Positions 1-11,200 of a DNA stretch of 64,000 nt are shown here, in pieces. The stretch is taken from NCBI RefSeq assembly GCF_000699445.3, contig NC_067195.1:9538287-9602286 (forward strand). The letters are read 5' to 3'. Below the pieces are notes generated by a model. It saw nothing but the letters and a program-made list of their open reading frames with translations, was not told where the DNA came from and did not search any database. The DNA is from Schistosoma haematobium. Taxonomy: Eukaryota; Platyhelminthes; Trematoda; Strigeidida; Schistosomatidae. How positions within the stretch are numbered: position 1 is the first letter of the stretch; each line of letters begins with the position of its first letter. The position numbers were made by a program, and so were the translations under genes.

Positions 1-297
1 AGTTGGCAATCAGTGTCCATAAGTATGACATGTGTTTTGCACCTTCTAATTGCAAAGTACTTTTACAAGACTGTCAGAAACCTGTGTCTTCAGTGATTCT
101 CTTTAGTGAGCAGTTAAAAGTAGTCCAGTTTGCATATTTGGGTAGCTGTGTAAAAGCAACTGATGCCAATTTGGGCTATTTTCGACATTATGTCGTTTTT
201 TATATGAAAGTTCTAAAGATACTTCCTACATTAGTGATTTGGTGGCTTTCTCAAATATCGTATTTTTCATATTCCACCCTCTTTGTTTCTTTTCCAG

Positions 298-510
298 CTG
301 GCTGGCGAATTCTTGGAACCCTTGTGTGTTAACCCAACTTTTCTTACATGTCATCCATGTATAATGAGTCCTTTGGCTAAAGAACATAGATCTCGTCCAG
401 GTTTGACGGAACGCTTTGAATTGTTTATGCTAAATAAAGAACTTTGTAATGCATATACAGAGCTGAATGATCCAGTTGTACAACGTGAACGATTCTTGGA
501 ACAGGCTAAA
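298..510 (+). CDS. KARS: Lysyl-tRNA synthetase, penultimate exon (left copy)
   Basis: Class II lysyl-tRNA synthetase charges tRNA-Lys with lysine. This exon has 71 codons, is in phase 0 at both ends, follows a pyrimidine-rich acceptor ending in CAG at 297, and is followed by donor GTAGGT at 511. The peptide runs from [15 protein letters not shown] through [13 protein letters not shown] and [19 protein letters not shown] to RERFLEQAK, matching the conserved C-terminal catalytic region of eukaryotic LysRS. The next exon (637-1110) joins in frame. Bases 1-297 are intron. Upstream exons are outside the window. The same exon is at 26172-26384 on the other strand. Confidence 0.93.
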
Positions 511-636
511 GTAGGTATTGTCTTATTTTTAAAAATCTTTTCACAAATATTTTTTACTGTTTTATTCGGCTCTTATATATATGTGTTTCTTATAGAGATT
601 TCAATCCATTATACTTGCTTTTGTTGTCTAATGTAG

Positions 637-1110
637 GACAAGGCAGCAGGCGACGCTGAAGCCATGGTGACGGATGAACAGTTTCTCACGGCTTTAGGTT
701 ACGGTCTTCCGCCAACTGCAGGTTGGGGTCTCGGTATTGATAGATTAACTATGTTCCTGACAAATACAAATAACATTAAGGAAGTTATCTTGTTCCCTGC
801 TATGAAACCTGAAGCCAATAGTGCCGCACCCCTAAATCCAACGTCTGAAAAGCCACAAGATAATAAGTCTTCTGTTTCTGTTAATAGTTACATACCAGCT
901 GAACTGTTAAGCAATACTGAAAATTTACCAGATAATACTGTACTTTTGGATAGCAGTAATTTATCGCCTAAATCATCATTATCACCTCAAATCAAAGTAT
1001 CACCAGTACCAACTTCAAAAACACAAAATTCTCCAAGTCAAGAAACTAGTGAAACGCCACCTTCCAGTACAGGTAAAGGCGGAAAGAAGAAAAAGGGACG
1101 ACGATCATAA
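637..1110 (+). CDS. KARS: Lysyl-tRNA synthetase, terminal exon (left copy)
   Basis: This exon follows acceptor TAG at 634-636 and reads [16 protein letters not shown], then [17 protein letters not shown] with class II motif 3 (G-x-G-x-D-R), then [15 protein letters not shown], the usual end of the LysRS catalytic core. A schistosome-type extension of about 90 residues follows, rich in Ser, Pro, Thr and Asn and ending in a basic run ([12 protein letters not shown]) before TAA at 1108-1110. It is longer than the short tail of vertebrate enzymes. The codon at 685-687 is Leu here and Pro in the right copy. No disabling change is visible. Confidence 0.93.
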   Translation, partial: DKAAGDAEAMVTDEQFLTALGYGLPPTAGWGLGIDRLTMFLTNTNNIKEVILFPAMKPEANSAAPLNPTSEKPQDNKSSVSVNSYIPAELLSNTENLPDNTVLLDSSNLSPKSSLSPQIKVSPVPTSKTQNSPSQETSETPPSSTGKGGKKKKGRRS

Positions 1111-1217
1111 TTCCCAAAAAGGTTATGACTGTTAATGAGAAACCTGAGGTAGACATTAATGGTGTACTGTAAATGCATTTCACAAGGATAACCTTTTGCT
1201 TATGCTTTTTTGGTACA

Positions 1218-1223
1218 AATAAA
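1218..1223 (+). promoter_or_regulatory. Polyadenylation signal of left KARS copy
   Basis: AATAAA lies about 108 bases after the KARS stop codon in an AT-rich 3'UTR. Position and sequence suit a eukaryotic cleavage and polyadenylation signal. The same hexamer is kept in the right copy. Confidence 0.6.
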
Positions 1224-1764
1224 ATTTCACATGATCTACCTAAGTTTTGTGTTGTGTTGTTTCATGTGTTTGTCTTAATGAAACACTTTATCCACGTTTA
1301 TCTTTGTGATAGAATACATGCTTGATTTTTGTCACATAAGCGTATTAACACTGTCCGAGCACTTGTCACATATAACACTGGTTTAAAAGGTAACAAATTA
1401 CTACTCATACGACAGATATTTAGGGTACAATCATGTTTATTTTATCGGTTTCATGGAGTGTGTAATTGAAATTTCCAGATAAGCGTTCGATTACTCAAAT
1501 GTTAATCTATGTTCATGTCGAACAATGTGTTATCGTTGAAGCAGTGTAATCTTACCATTCATACTTATGGAGGCAGATAAACAGTAAGATCTGGTAGTAA
1601 TCTGTGTCTGTCTAGGTTAATATTCTCCACAATATAGTAATCAATTTATTCACTAGGTACTTGCGTATGAACACACTCTAAATGTAAGAGTTACCGACAC
1701 TATTGCGGTTGCCCAAACTTAATTAGAAGGAGTTGATTTTTAATTAGAGAATTGATGGTCAAAA

Positions 1765-4500
1765 GTTGAACGTCTTAAAATTAAGCCATTTTTCCTCGAC
1801 ATAGGTTGAATCGATAGAATGTAAAACAAACTATTCATACCCACAGTGGTAGTAGGTAATCATCGCAAATATATATCAAAAATAAAACTAATTTAATCAA
1901 GTGATGAGCGATACGAGGTAACAGAGTTGGTATTAACGGGAAGAGATGGATTCAATAATCCATCCTATTAGTCTGAGGTCAAGGAGCATTTTTTATTGTC
2001 TCGCCGACCCACGTAAGAAAATTCACATGTCTAAACACAAATCAGGCTAACGTTTATTGAATTAACTATATAATGATATATTATGATCACACCTGCTCTT
2101 TAGCATATTTTTATGCAAGCCTACGTAGGACTTCCGACAAAGGACGCTGTTTAATTATAATTGTTGCTTTAGGCACATCTTATTAAGGAAATTTATGGAA
2201 AATATCATTTAACCAATTACACTATGATCGTTTTTGAAACAGAATTCTGTTGATTTAATTTGTAAGATATATTCCGTATTTGTGGTGACTGTAGTATTCA
2301 CTTGAAATCACGAGTCAGTCTAAGCTACACCGCTATTGCTTTCAAGTTTTCAAGAGTAGTCTAGCTTAGATTGACTCGTGATTGTAACTATGAACGTATT
2401 CCGTATTTATTAAAAATAACAAGCAATCTAATGCAACATAGTAAATAACTCCAAGCGTACATACCGTAATCCTATTGTGCTCGAATTTTATTGAAGGAGA
2501 TTCAGAATCGGAAAAATAATTATCTTTTATCCGTATCGAAGCCTCGTTTTAAACAGTGATTAAAGTATTAATATAATAATTAACTGAAAACCATTTCTTG
2601 TGCATCAATTTAAACTTTGTAAGTGCTTTGTATCGTGTTTTCATACATGATAAGAAAAACCAGATATTTTCAGTGTTGTCATACTACCAAGCCACTGTCT
2701 GTTAATTTACTATCAAAGGAATTTTGATTAGGAAGTGTGTCATCAGAAACAGAAGTCTTGTAACTTACCGTCGACTATCATATGCTAGGTAGAGTTTCTA
2801 GTCGCAGGTGTTTTACTTCGCTTTGATTGTCCTTTTTTTCTAAACCACTGAACATGCTTATCTACTTCCAACTACCTTCAAAACTGACCTAATTTTTACT
2901 AATTGGATCACTGAAATGTCATAATAGTAATTGTAAAGAATTATTCAGTTCACTCAAACTAGATTTCAACGTCTCAGTGGGTTTTTTTTTCACTATCACC
3001 TATTTAAAGGTAATCAGTATAGAAGTTTTGAAGCAACTTTCCAAGCTAGTTTGTAATCCCATTCAGTCACCTACTCATTATCCGGTGTTGTTTACATTTA
3101 TAACTTTGTTTGTAATGTAGCTTAATTACCATCCAATATCAGCGGTGAGCTACTGTTTCATTCCAAATTTGTTAACTCATTGCCATAGTTTCCTATTAGC
3201 ATTTTAAAAAAAACGTTAGTCACCATTTTATGGTTTTGCTTAATCGAAGGCAATTTTTATGACAAACTGCCATCGACTGAAGAAGTATTATCTATTTCCT
3301 TAGATATCAAACAGAATAACAATGAAATGGCAACTCACTAAATAAATATAGAAACTGATGTGAACAGGGAAACAAGAAGCCTTAACAAACTATGAAAGCT
3401 ATTTTTCGGGACGTTATTCCATTTTATTCAAAGCCTGCAAAACACTAACATTTATTTTTGTCCCTAATCTATTCTACAGAACATAAGCTTTTGTTCGATG
3501 TATGATTCATGTCCATACACTTTTCTGTTCCGAAGCTATTGTAATTTAAACATAATATTTTGCACCCTATTTTCTGCGCTAATTCCCAGCTTTGGACAAA
3601 ATTGTATTTTTCCTAATTATTGTACGTTGTGGTCGGGTTAGTCACCTATTTACTCACGTACCTTTTTACGCTAATCCGAAATCAGAATATCGGGAATAGA
3701 TCGAGTAGCGTTCCAGTTGTCTTGTTTTCTCTCATTCGCGTGCTTGTCAGCCAGTCAGGTGATAGAATATTTTCTACTCTCTACCCCACTTCGAACTCAC
3801 GCGTACTAGCCTCAAGGTTAGGTCGGTCAGCCTATCACGCCAAGGTCTTAATCTGGATTAGATAAGTATCCTCAGCACCATAAGCAGGTAGACAGACCAA
3901 AGGACATAACAGAAACCATTATCCGTATTATTTTATGAAAATAATAGGTATATGCAACGCCTCAACTGACTCGGTTAACTGTTGAACTGTTTGTATGTTC
4001 ATGATATTTTTTAAAACCGGACGAATTTAAGATGATGGAATCACTTTTTAGTTGAATGTTTATATTACGAAATTGAAACTTAATTATTTACAAAATAATA
4101 ATAAGTGATCAGATCACAAGTTTGCTTAAACAAAGTTTTTCTGGATTTCATTTAAAAAAAAACTCACATATATGAGCATATTAAATAAACATATACTTTT
4201 GCTTTTTTGACGCAATGAAAACAAAATGTTATGCAGTGTCCTACGCGCAGTGATCATTTGAATGTACTGGAAACCTCACTTTTCTTCCAGAGTACGCTGT
4301 TTTCAGCTAGTTGTCAGATACCAACGAAGTTCCTTCGTAATTGTTGATTGTCGTGAGGGGTATCATAACTACAAGGCTCGTGAAGTTCGAATGAACAGAA
4401 GGAAAATGGATATTATTAAGGTATCCTCCTGAACACGTGGCTTTAAGACGGTCACTGATGAATTTATCGTTAGCACCGTTTTGTTGATAATCTGGTACTT
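1765..4500. other. Non-coding flank between the KARS arm and a Gypsy relic
   Basis: AT-rich DNA without convincing exons. The one structured item is the short foldback at 2302-2387, annotated separately. A somewhat less AT-rich stretch at 3620-3900 has open frames but no recognisable domain and may be decayed repeat. Confidence 0.5.
2302..2387. repeat. Short foldback related to the family B hammerhead elements
   Basis: Two inverted arms of about 25-30 bp, starting with AATCACGAGTCAGTCTAAGC and mirrored around 2358-2384, enclose about 30 bp. The arm sequence (A-T-G/C-A-G-T-C...TCTAAGCTAGAC) is the terminal sequence of the family B elements at 44-63 kb. This looks like an internally deleted derivative that kept only the ends. 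Confidence 0.65.
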
Positions 4501-4689
4501 AGGTTCGTGAGAAAGGACTTTGAAGGACTATTCATATGCCATTTCGACAGTTCGTCGTAATGAACCGGGACGTACAAAAATGTGTGTACTATGTAAGATA
4601 GGTTGGACGAATACATCAGTTGACTGTGGTCGAGTGGAAACAGGCCTAGCTGAATGCATGGAGTTTGTAAACCTGCTCAATTTAGATTT

Positions 4690-4960
4690 TAGACCATTGA
4701 CGAATTTGAAAGTTACACAAATTATCCTGGAATTCGGAGTGTCGTTCTGTAAACGGCTTGTGCGCATTGCATCCAACATCAACTTTCACTGCACTGCGAA
4801 TACCGAGTAGAACGAGTTGAATTGCGCCAGTTCACTGTGGGACGTTTGCGGATTTGAGTGAAGCATTCAACTGTCGGTGAAGTCGTTCTATTAACCTATT
4901 AGCTTGTGAGTGGTAGGCGGTCTGTTATGATCTACTTTTATCAAGAGAACGCGATTGGTG
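4690..4960 (-). pseudogene. Decayed Ty3/Gypsy integrase C-terminal fragment
   Basis: Read on the minus strand, this gives TAYHSQANRLIERLHRQLNA, then SLKSANVPQ, an in-frame stop, and LVLLGIRSAVKVDVGCNA. These match the conserved 'AYHPQANG-ERxHRQLKA...LLGIRTAxKxD' block at the end of the retroviral-type integrase catalytic domain. The stop and the lack of flanking open frames mark it as a relic. Similar decayed sequence probably continues to about 5600, but no motif there is clear enough to assign. Confidence 0.75.
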
Positions 4961-5599
4961 TAATGGAAACAATTATTATCATTACAACCAATTGTACCAG
5001 GGATTGTTTTACCGTACTTGTTTGTTCAACTGTACTACAGACATTCTTTCTTCCGTTGATTGTGACCTTGCGCGAATTCGGTTACGCTCAGTGACCACAC
5101 TTGTACTCCTTCGGCACGATCTCGGTTTTCTTTCGATACCACGAGATCGCCAACAAATATATCTCCACTACAGCCATCAACAGCCTTCTGATATTTGGCT
5201 TACGGGGATCTTATTGGTTAACTGGCACGTAGTCTTCCTGTAGTGGTGACAATCAACAACGACTCGACGCCACACTACAACTGGTGAGCCAAATCTAGGA
5301 ACACGTCTCAACCTCTGGTCAAATCTTCCAAAGAGGTTAGTTGCGGTGAGTCTTTCAGAATCGTATGATGCCTGATAGTGTTATACGACAAGGAAGAAGT
5401 CCAAATTCGAACTGGAGTCCACGGTCTGTTGTGACGGTTGAAGGGTAGCCGAAGTTTTCCACTCACCGTTTGACGAAGGAACGGGCCGCTGATTCAGCAG
5501 TAATGTCCTCGATAGGCATTGCTTATGGCCATCAAGTGAAACTGTTTACACACTTTAAGCAGAGCGCCTATTTGAATCTGGTAAAGATCCTACCAAATC

Positions 5600-6426
5600 C
5601 ATATGAACCTGATCGAAACAGGCATCAGGAGTTGTGAAAGCCCAAGCAACCAACAAAATGGAAAATGTGTTAGAAAAGAAAATAGAAATAACGGGAAAAT
5701 ACACCAGAGTCCCTGCTTGTTCGCCTATCATGGGGAACCCAACCTCCTTATTTTGGGAAAGTCGCTATAGAGAATTTTGGGGAAATGGCACAAGGACCCC
5801 AAAATTTCCCCAGAATCTGTCTATATTGATTGATAAAACACAAAAGTTTTCGACAACTTTGAGGAAACGCATCTACGTTGTGTGATCGAACCCCGACAGT
5901 TTATCGTTTGTTGCGGATATTTCGCACGATTTCCGACTATCGCAAATACCGTATTCGGAAAACTTCAAGGAAGCCTGACGATTTAATGATAAGTACCCAG
6001 ACGTTTTCGGGCATTCATTTCATTTTTTCTGTTAACTTTGCAAAGGAACGCAGTCCCAAAGCAATTGAAACATAGTTGGTAACAAGAACCGGTCTGTCGC
6101 TGTATATCAGTATTGCCGTAATTAAAAGACTGATGTGTTATAAATGAAAATGTTTATTAAAGTTTAAAAAAGTGTAAATTACATATTAATAAACAACTTC
6201 CAATTCTTAACAATTGCTCGTGTTTTTAATAACTACATTAAATTTATGTTGAACTTTCATTCACTGTGTTCTATAAAAAGAAAAAAAGGTACTCTTTAGT
6301 AGGCAAACAAATGTCATGTCAGGCATTCAACTTATAAATCCTAAATATCATGTAAAAGATTGGTGACGTACCAACAGTATAACAATATTGAAAATAAACG
6401 GAATGAAAAAACTTACAGTTACGTCT
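5600..6426. other. Unassigned region left of the tandem array
   Basis: Several short open frames occur at 5634-6075 but match no known domain. A local inverted repeat around GGGGAAAT and ATTTCCCC at about 5775-5815 could fold. On the minus strand an AATAAA lies near 6153-6158, which would suit the 3' end of a gene read leftwards from the exon-like pieces at 6427-6740. Confidence 0.3.
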
Positions 6427-6830
6427 GTTAACACTTATGAAGCCAGCTGAAAACAAGATAGAAAAGAAATAATTGTTTCAGGATGTTCATCACAATTTAA
6501 TATCAAAACAAGAACCGGTATTTAATGAAAGACCTAAAGTGCATTTAGCTCACCTTTTCTTTGGATGGCCATCCACGCTCATTGACTTTATCTCTTGCGT
6601 CGTGAAAAAAGCCTGGTTTGCAGTCTCCATGCCATGCGTTATTTCTTTCTCTAAACAAGTTGCACTTCGAAAAGTGAACACAGAAGACCTACAAGCAAAT
6701 TAATACAAACAGTCCGTTGTTCAGCAGCCATTTCCTAGGGATGACTATAAATTGCTTTTTCTCCCTGTCATTAACCAAGATGTATTATCCCGATTAAAGC
6801 TAAAAATCAATGCCATGGCGTCAAAAATTG
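6427..6830. other. Exon-like pieces on both strands beside the array (uncertain)
   Basis: On the plus strand 6713-6830 is open and reads VVQQPFPRDDYKLLF...LKLKINAMASKI up to a perfect donor GTAAGT at 6831. On the minus strand an ATG near 6741 starts MAAEQRTVCINLL, a long open stretch covers about 6556-6700 and ends at a GTGAGC donor, and a strong acceptor (pyrimidine tract plus CAG) precedes a short segment ending in GTAAGT near 6421. At most one strand is likely to be a gene. Neither protein is recognised. The plus-strand donor segment is the point where similarity to the array unit begins. Confidence 0.3.
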
Positions 6831-6831
6831 T
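6816..6831 (+). other. Candidate first coding exon in array unit 1 (repeated in each unit)
   Basis: Each unit has ATG GCG TCA AAA ATT immediately followed by GTAAGT, a consensus 5' splice site, in a good start context (GCCATGG). This would encode MASKI in phase 0. Two downstream acceptors could be used: one at about 7111 (CTTTCTATCGCAG), which leads to a stop after GDQE, or one just before the 70-codon ORF (CGTTTTTAG near 7590), which joins in frame as LFGLMAKPYE. It recurs about every 1458 bp. Confidence 0.3.
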
Positions 6832-7111
6832 AAGTTTATTGCATTCATGAACACTCGTTAAAAGTTGCCGGTGAACAATATCAGGATCACCAGTGCATTT
6901 TTAAACTTTTGAAGATGAAATTACAATTATTACATATTATTCTTAATAATATCTTGAACGTTGATCACAAGTACATTACGGATGTTGATGCTTTGTTTTA
7001 GTGAATCAAACAGACACAAGGCAACAAGCCACCGTCTCTACACCACTATAACGGTGTTAAAATCGTCATGTATGATGTTGTTAGTAGATCCTGTTTTTCT
7101 TTCTATCGCAG

Positions 7112-7182
7112 GGCGACCAAGAATAAATGCTTTAGAAGAAGAGCAAGCTCTGCATGCACTGAACCTACAGGATGACTCATAA
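7112..7182 (+). other. Exon-like segment in the unit with strong 3' splice site
   Basis: A pyrimidine-rich acceptor (TGTTTTTCTTTCTATCGCAG) precedes an open segment reading RPRINALEEEQALHALNL then QDDS and TAA. Upstream in the same frame the sequence looks intronic, so the ATG at about 6961 is not convincing. In the final partial unit the end becomes QDDF plus TAA, and similarity to other units stops there. The protein is not recognised. It is repeated in all eleven units. Confidence 0.3.
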
Positions 7183-7601
7183 AACTGAACTTCAAACCAA
7201 CTACCGTCTACATTTATAGACTACAACCAAATTATACCATATTCTACGTTTAGTTATATCACTGGAAGGACATCAATCTCATTGGAATCTTCAATCATCT
7301 ATAATTGTGAATTTTGGTGCCAAACTCAACCGGAACACGCACAAACCTGCTGAATTAAGTGACGTCTCTAATTTTTGTTGTGTTTATAACGTTTAATTGG
7401 TATATATTTACATTACTATTTGTACTTAGTAACTCTGTTATCATTTTTGAGTTCATATATTATTTGGTCCACCACAGATACTCTTAATTCTACTGTAGCT
7501 GACATAATTAGCAGTGGTGAGTCAATGTATATTGTAATTCGCTGAATACACAAGTAAATTACCAACATCAAATACCTAGACGTTTTTAGCTATTCGGTTT
7601 A

Positions 7602-7814
7602 ATGGCAAAACCGTATGAATGTGTGTTAAATGTTGAAAATCTAGAAATTATGAGCCATAGTATCAGTACACTAGGAACTGAAATTCCAAGGGAAAATGTG
7701 AAGCTATTGAATAATTTCAAGTACCACATGCATTGGAAAAATTGTTCTTATTGGGAATGGTTAACTTTTATCATCGTTCAGTTCCTCATCGTCCTTTTAT
7801 TTTTCAATTTCTAG
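7602..7814 (+). CDS. Hypothetical 70-residue protein with hydrophobic C-terminal tail (array ORF, unit 1)
   Basis: The ORF begins MAKPYECVLNVENLEIMSHS and ends with about 20 very hydrophobic residues after WEW (TFIIVQFLIVLLFFNF), which would suit a tail-anchored membrane protein. There is no signal peptide and no recognised family. It is intact and identical in all ten complete units, starting at 7602, 9061, 10519, 11978, 13437, 14896, 16355, 17813, 19271 and 20730. Conservation may only reflect recent duplication. An acceptor-like TTTTTAG lies 12 bases before the ATG, and the frame is open back to it (LFGL-MAKP), so it may be the 3' exon of a spliced gene. Confidence 0.35.
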   Translation: MAKPYECVLNVENLEIMSHSISTLGTEIPRENVKLLNNFKYHMHWKNCSYWEWLTFIIVQFLIVLLFFNF

Positions 7815-7864
7815 CAAATTGAGTGGAAGGATAAGTCAAAAACTTCATGTTGTTTCACAAAAAT

Positions 7865-8255
7865 AAAAATGCCTCTCAGCGGCCAAACTCGTAGTTACTA
7901 ACTCAAATGACGGAACTTTGATTTTTAGCACTCATACGTCGCAGTCAGCCATGGGTGCCGTGCTTTCACACCAGGAGAATAATGATATCAGACTGACGGC
8001 ACTGTTTCCTAAGAAGCTGAGTCCACGTCAAAATTGTGTGTAGCATATCTGAGAGAGAAATGTCTCTTCACTTAACCATTAAGCACAACATTTGTTTACT
8101 TTGAGACGGCGATTTCCTAATTTCGCACTACACATCGAGAAATGCCCAACATCTGGTCTGCATTTCACAGTTCTCAATCGTTATCTGGTCCATTATTAGT
8201 GCCGATATGCCTGCACGAGGCAACTTAAATTCACTGGGTGTATTGTCGCGATTGA
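7865..8255 (+). pseudogene. Decayed Ty3/Gypsy RNase H fragment inside the array unit
   Basis: Across several frames this part of the unit reads QSAMGAVLSHQENND, then LTALFPKKLSPRQN, then CVAYLREKC. It resembles the Gypsy RNase H block 'GAVLxQ...AFFSKKLSPxQxNYSTFxRELLAxxLA'. Stops (for example TAG in GTGTGTAGC) and frame changes make it non-functional. The same stretch recurs in every complete unit at intervals of about 1458 bp, so the amplified unit captured a retrotransposon piece before amplification. Confidence 0.7.
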
Positions 8256-11200
8256 CGCTAAAAATCAATGCCATGGCGTCAAAAATTGTAAGTTTATTGC
8301 ATTCATGAACATTCGTTAAAAGTTGCCGGTGAACAATATCAGGATCACCAGTGCATTTTTAAACTTTTGAAGATGAAATTACAATTATTACATATTATTC
8401 TTAATAATATCTTGAACGTTGATCACAAGTACATTACGGATGTTGATGCTTTGTTTTAGTGAATCAAACAGACACAAGGCAACAAGCCACCGTCTCTACA
8501 CCACTATAACGGTGTTAAAATCGTCATGTATGATGTTGTTAGTAGATCCTGTTTTTCTTTCTATCGCAGGGCGACCAAGAATAAATGCTTTAGAAGAAGA
8601 GCAAGCTCTGCATGCACTGAACCTACAGGATGACTCATAAAACTGAACTTCAAACCAACTACCGTCTACATTTATAGACTACAACCAAATTATACCATAT
8701 TCTACGTTTAGTTATATCACTGGAAGGACATCAATCTCATTGGAATCTTCAATCATCTATAATTGTGAATTTTTGGTGCCAAACTCAACCGGAACACGCA
8801 CAAACCTGCTGAATTAAGTGACGTCTCTAATTTTTGTTGTGTTTATAACGTTTAATTGGTATATATTGACATTACTATTTGTACTTAGTAACTCTGTTAT
8901 CATTTTTGAGTTCATATATTATTTGGTCCACCACAGATACTCTTAATTCTACTGTAGCTGACATAATTAGCAGTGGTGAGTCAATGTATATTGTAATTCG
9001 CTGAATACACAAGTAAATTACCAACATCAAATACCTAGACGTTTTTAGCTATTCGGTTTAATGGCAAAACCGTATGAATGTGTGTTAAATGTTGAAAATC
9101 TAGAAATTATGAGCCATAGTATCAGTACACTAGGAACTGAAATTCCAAGGGAAAATGTGAAGCTATTGAATAATTTCAAGTACCACATGCATTGGAAAAA
9201 TTGTTCTTATTGGGAATGGTTAACTTTTATCATCGTTCAGTTCCTCATCGTCCTTTTATTTTTCAATTTCTAGCAAATTGAGTGGAAGGATAAGTCAAAA
9301 ACTTCATGTTGTTTCACAAAAATAAAAATGCCTCTCAGCGGCCAAACTCGTAGTTACTAACTCAAATGACGGAACTTTGATTTTTAGCACTCATACGTCG
9401 CAGTCAGCCATGGGTGCCGTGCTTTCACACCAGGAGAATAATGATATCAGACTGACGGCACTGTTTCCTAAGAAGCTGAGTCCACGTCAAAATTGTGTGT
9501 AGCATATCTGAGAGAGAAATGTCTCTTCACTTAACCATTAAGCACAACATTTGTTTACTTTGAGACGGCGATTTCCTAATTTCGCACTACACATCGAGAA
9601 ATGCCCAACATCTGGTCTGCATTTCACAGTTCTCAATCGTTATCTGGTCCATTATTAGTGCCGATATGCCTGCACGAGGCAACTTAAATTCACTGGGTGT
9701 ATTGTCGCGATTGACGCTAAAAATCAATGCCATGGCGTCAAAAATTGTAAGTTTATTGCATTCATGAACATTCGTTAAAAGTTGCCGGTGAACAATATCA
9801 GGATCACCAGTGCATTTTAAACTTTTGAAGATGAAATTACAATTATTACATATTATTCTTAATAATATCTTGAACGTTGATCACAAGTACATTACGGATG
9901 TTGATGCTTTGTTTTAGTGAATCAAACAGACACAAGGCAACAAGCCACCGTCTCTACACCACTATAACGGTGTTAAAATCGTCATGTATGATGTTGTTAG
10001 TAGATCCTGTTTTTCTTTCTATCGCAGGGCGACCAAGAATAAATGCTTTAGAAGAAGAGCAAGCTCTGCATGCACTGAACCTACAGGATGACTCATAAAA
10101 CTGAACTTCAAACCAACTACCGTCTACATTTATAGACTACAACCAAATTATACCATATTCTACGTTTAGTTATATCACTGGAAGGACATCAATCTCATTG
10201 GAATCTTCAATCATCTATAATTGTGAATTTTTGGTGCCAAACTCAACCGGAACACGCACAAACCTGCTGAATTAAGTGACGTCTCTAATTTTTGTTGTGT
10301 TTATAACGTTTAATTGGTATATATTTACATTACTATTTGTACTTAGTAACTCTGTTATCATTTTTGAGTTCATATATTATTTGGTCCACCACAGATACTC
10401 TTAATTCTACTGTAGCTGACATAATTAGCAGTGGTGAGTCAATGTATATTGTAATTCGCTGAATACACAAGTAAATTACCAACATCAAATACCTAGACGT
10501 TTTTAGCTATTCGGTTTAATGGCAAAACCGTATGAATGTGTGTTAAATGTTGAAAATCTAGAAATTATGAGCCATAGTATCAGTACACTAGGAACTGAAA
10601 TTCCAAGGGAAAATGTGAAGCTATTGAATAATTTCAAGTACCACATGCATTGGAAAAATTGTTCTTATTGGGAATGGTTAACTTTTATCATCGTTCAGTT
10701 CCTCATCGTCCTTTTATTTTTCAATTTCTAGCAAATTGAGTGGAAGGATAAGTCAAAAACTTCATGTTGTTTCACAAAAATAAAAATGCCTCTCAGCGGC
10801 CAAACTCGTAGTTACTAACTCAAATGACGGAACTTTGATTTTTAGCACTCATACGTCGCAGTCAGCCATGGGTGCCGTGCTTTCACACCAGGAGAATAAT
10901 GATATCAGACTGACGGCACTGTTTCCTAAGAAGCTGAGTCCACGTCAAAATTGTGTGTAGCATATCTGAGAGAGAAATGTCTCTTCACTTAACCATTAAG
11001 CACAACATTTGTTTACTTTGAGACGGCGATTTCCTAATTTCGCACTACACATCGAGAAATGCCCAACATCTGGTCTGCATTTCACAGTTCTCAATCGTTA
11101 TCTGGTCCATTATTAGTGCCGATATGCCTGCACGAGGCAACTTAAATTCACTGGGTGTATTGTCGCGATTGACGCTAAAAATCAATGCCATGGCGTCAAA

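Larger units (their letters stand above)
1..1764. repeat. Left arm of a long inverted duplication (KARS 3' end)
   Basis: This segment is repeated in reverse complement at 24917-26679. Lengths agree within one base, and only a few differences are visible: C versus G at 134, T versus C at 686, and a one-T run-length change in the intron near 540. Homology stops abruptly after 1764 on the inner side. On the outer side it reaches base 1, so the arm probably continues beyond the window. It carries two KARS exons, the 3'UTR and about 540 bp of downstream flank. About 23 kb lies between the arms. Confidence 0.93.

Noticed and set aside
3..332. 109-codon ORF at the start of the window (and its mirror at 26350-26679)
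   Set aside because: It lies in the intron before the KARS penultimate exon; the real exon is in another frame from 298.
6961..7182. 73-codon ORF starting MITSTLRMLM as a complete gene
   Set aside because: Its first two thirds look intronic and end in a pyrimidine-rich tract plus CAG. Only the part after 7112 looks exon-like.
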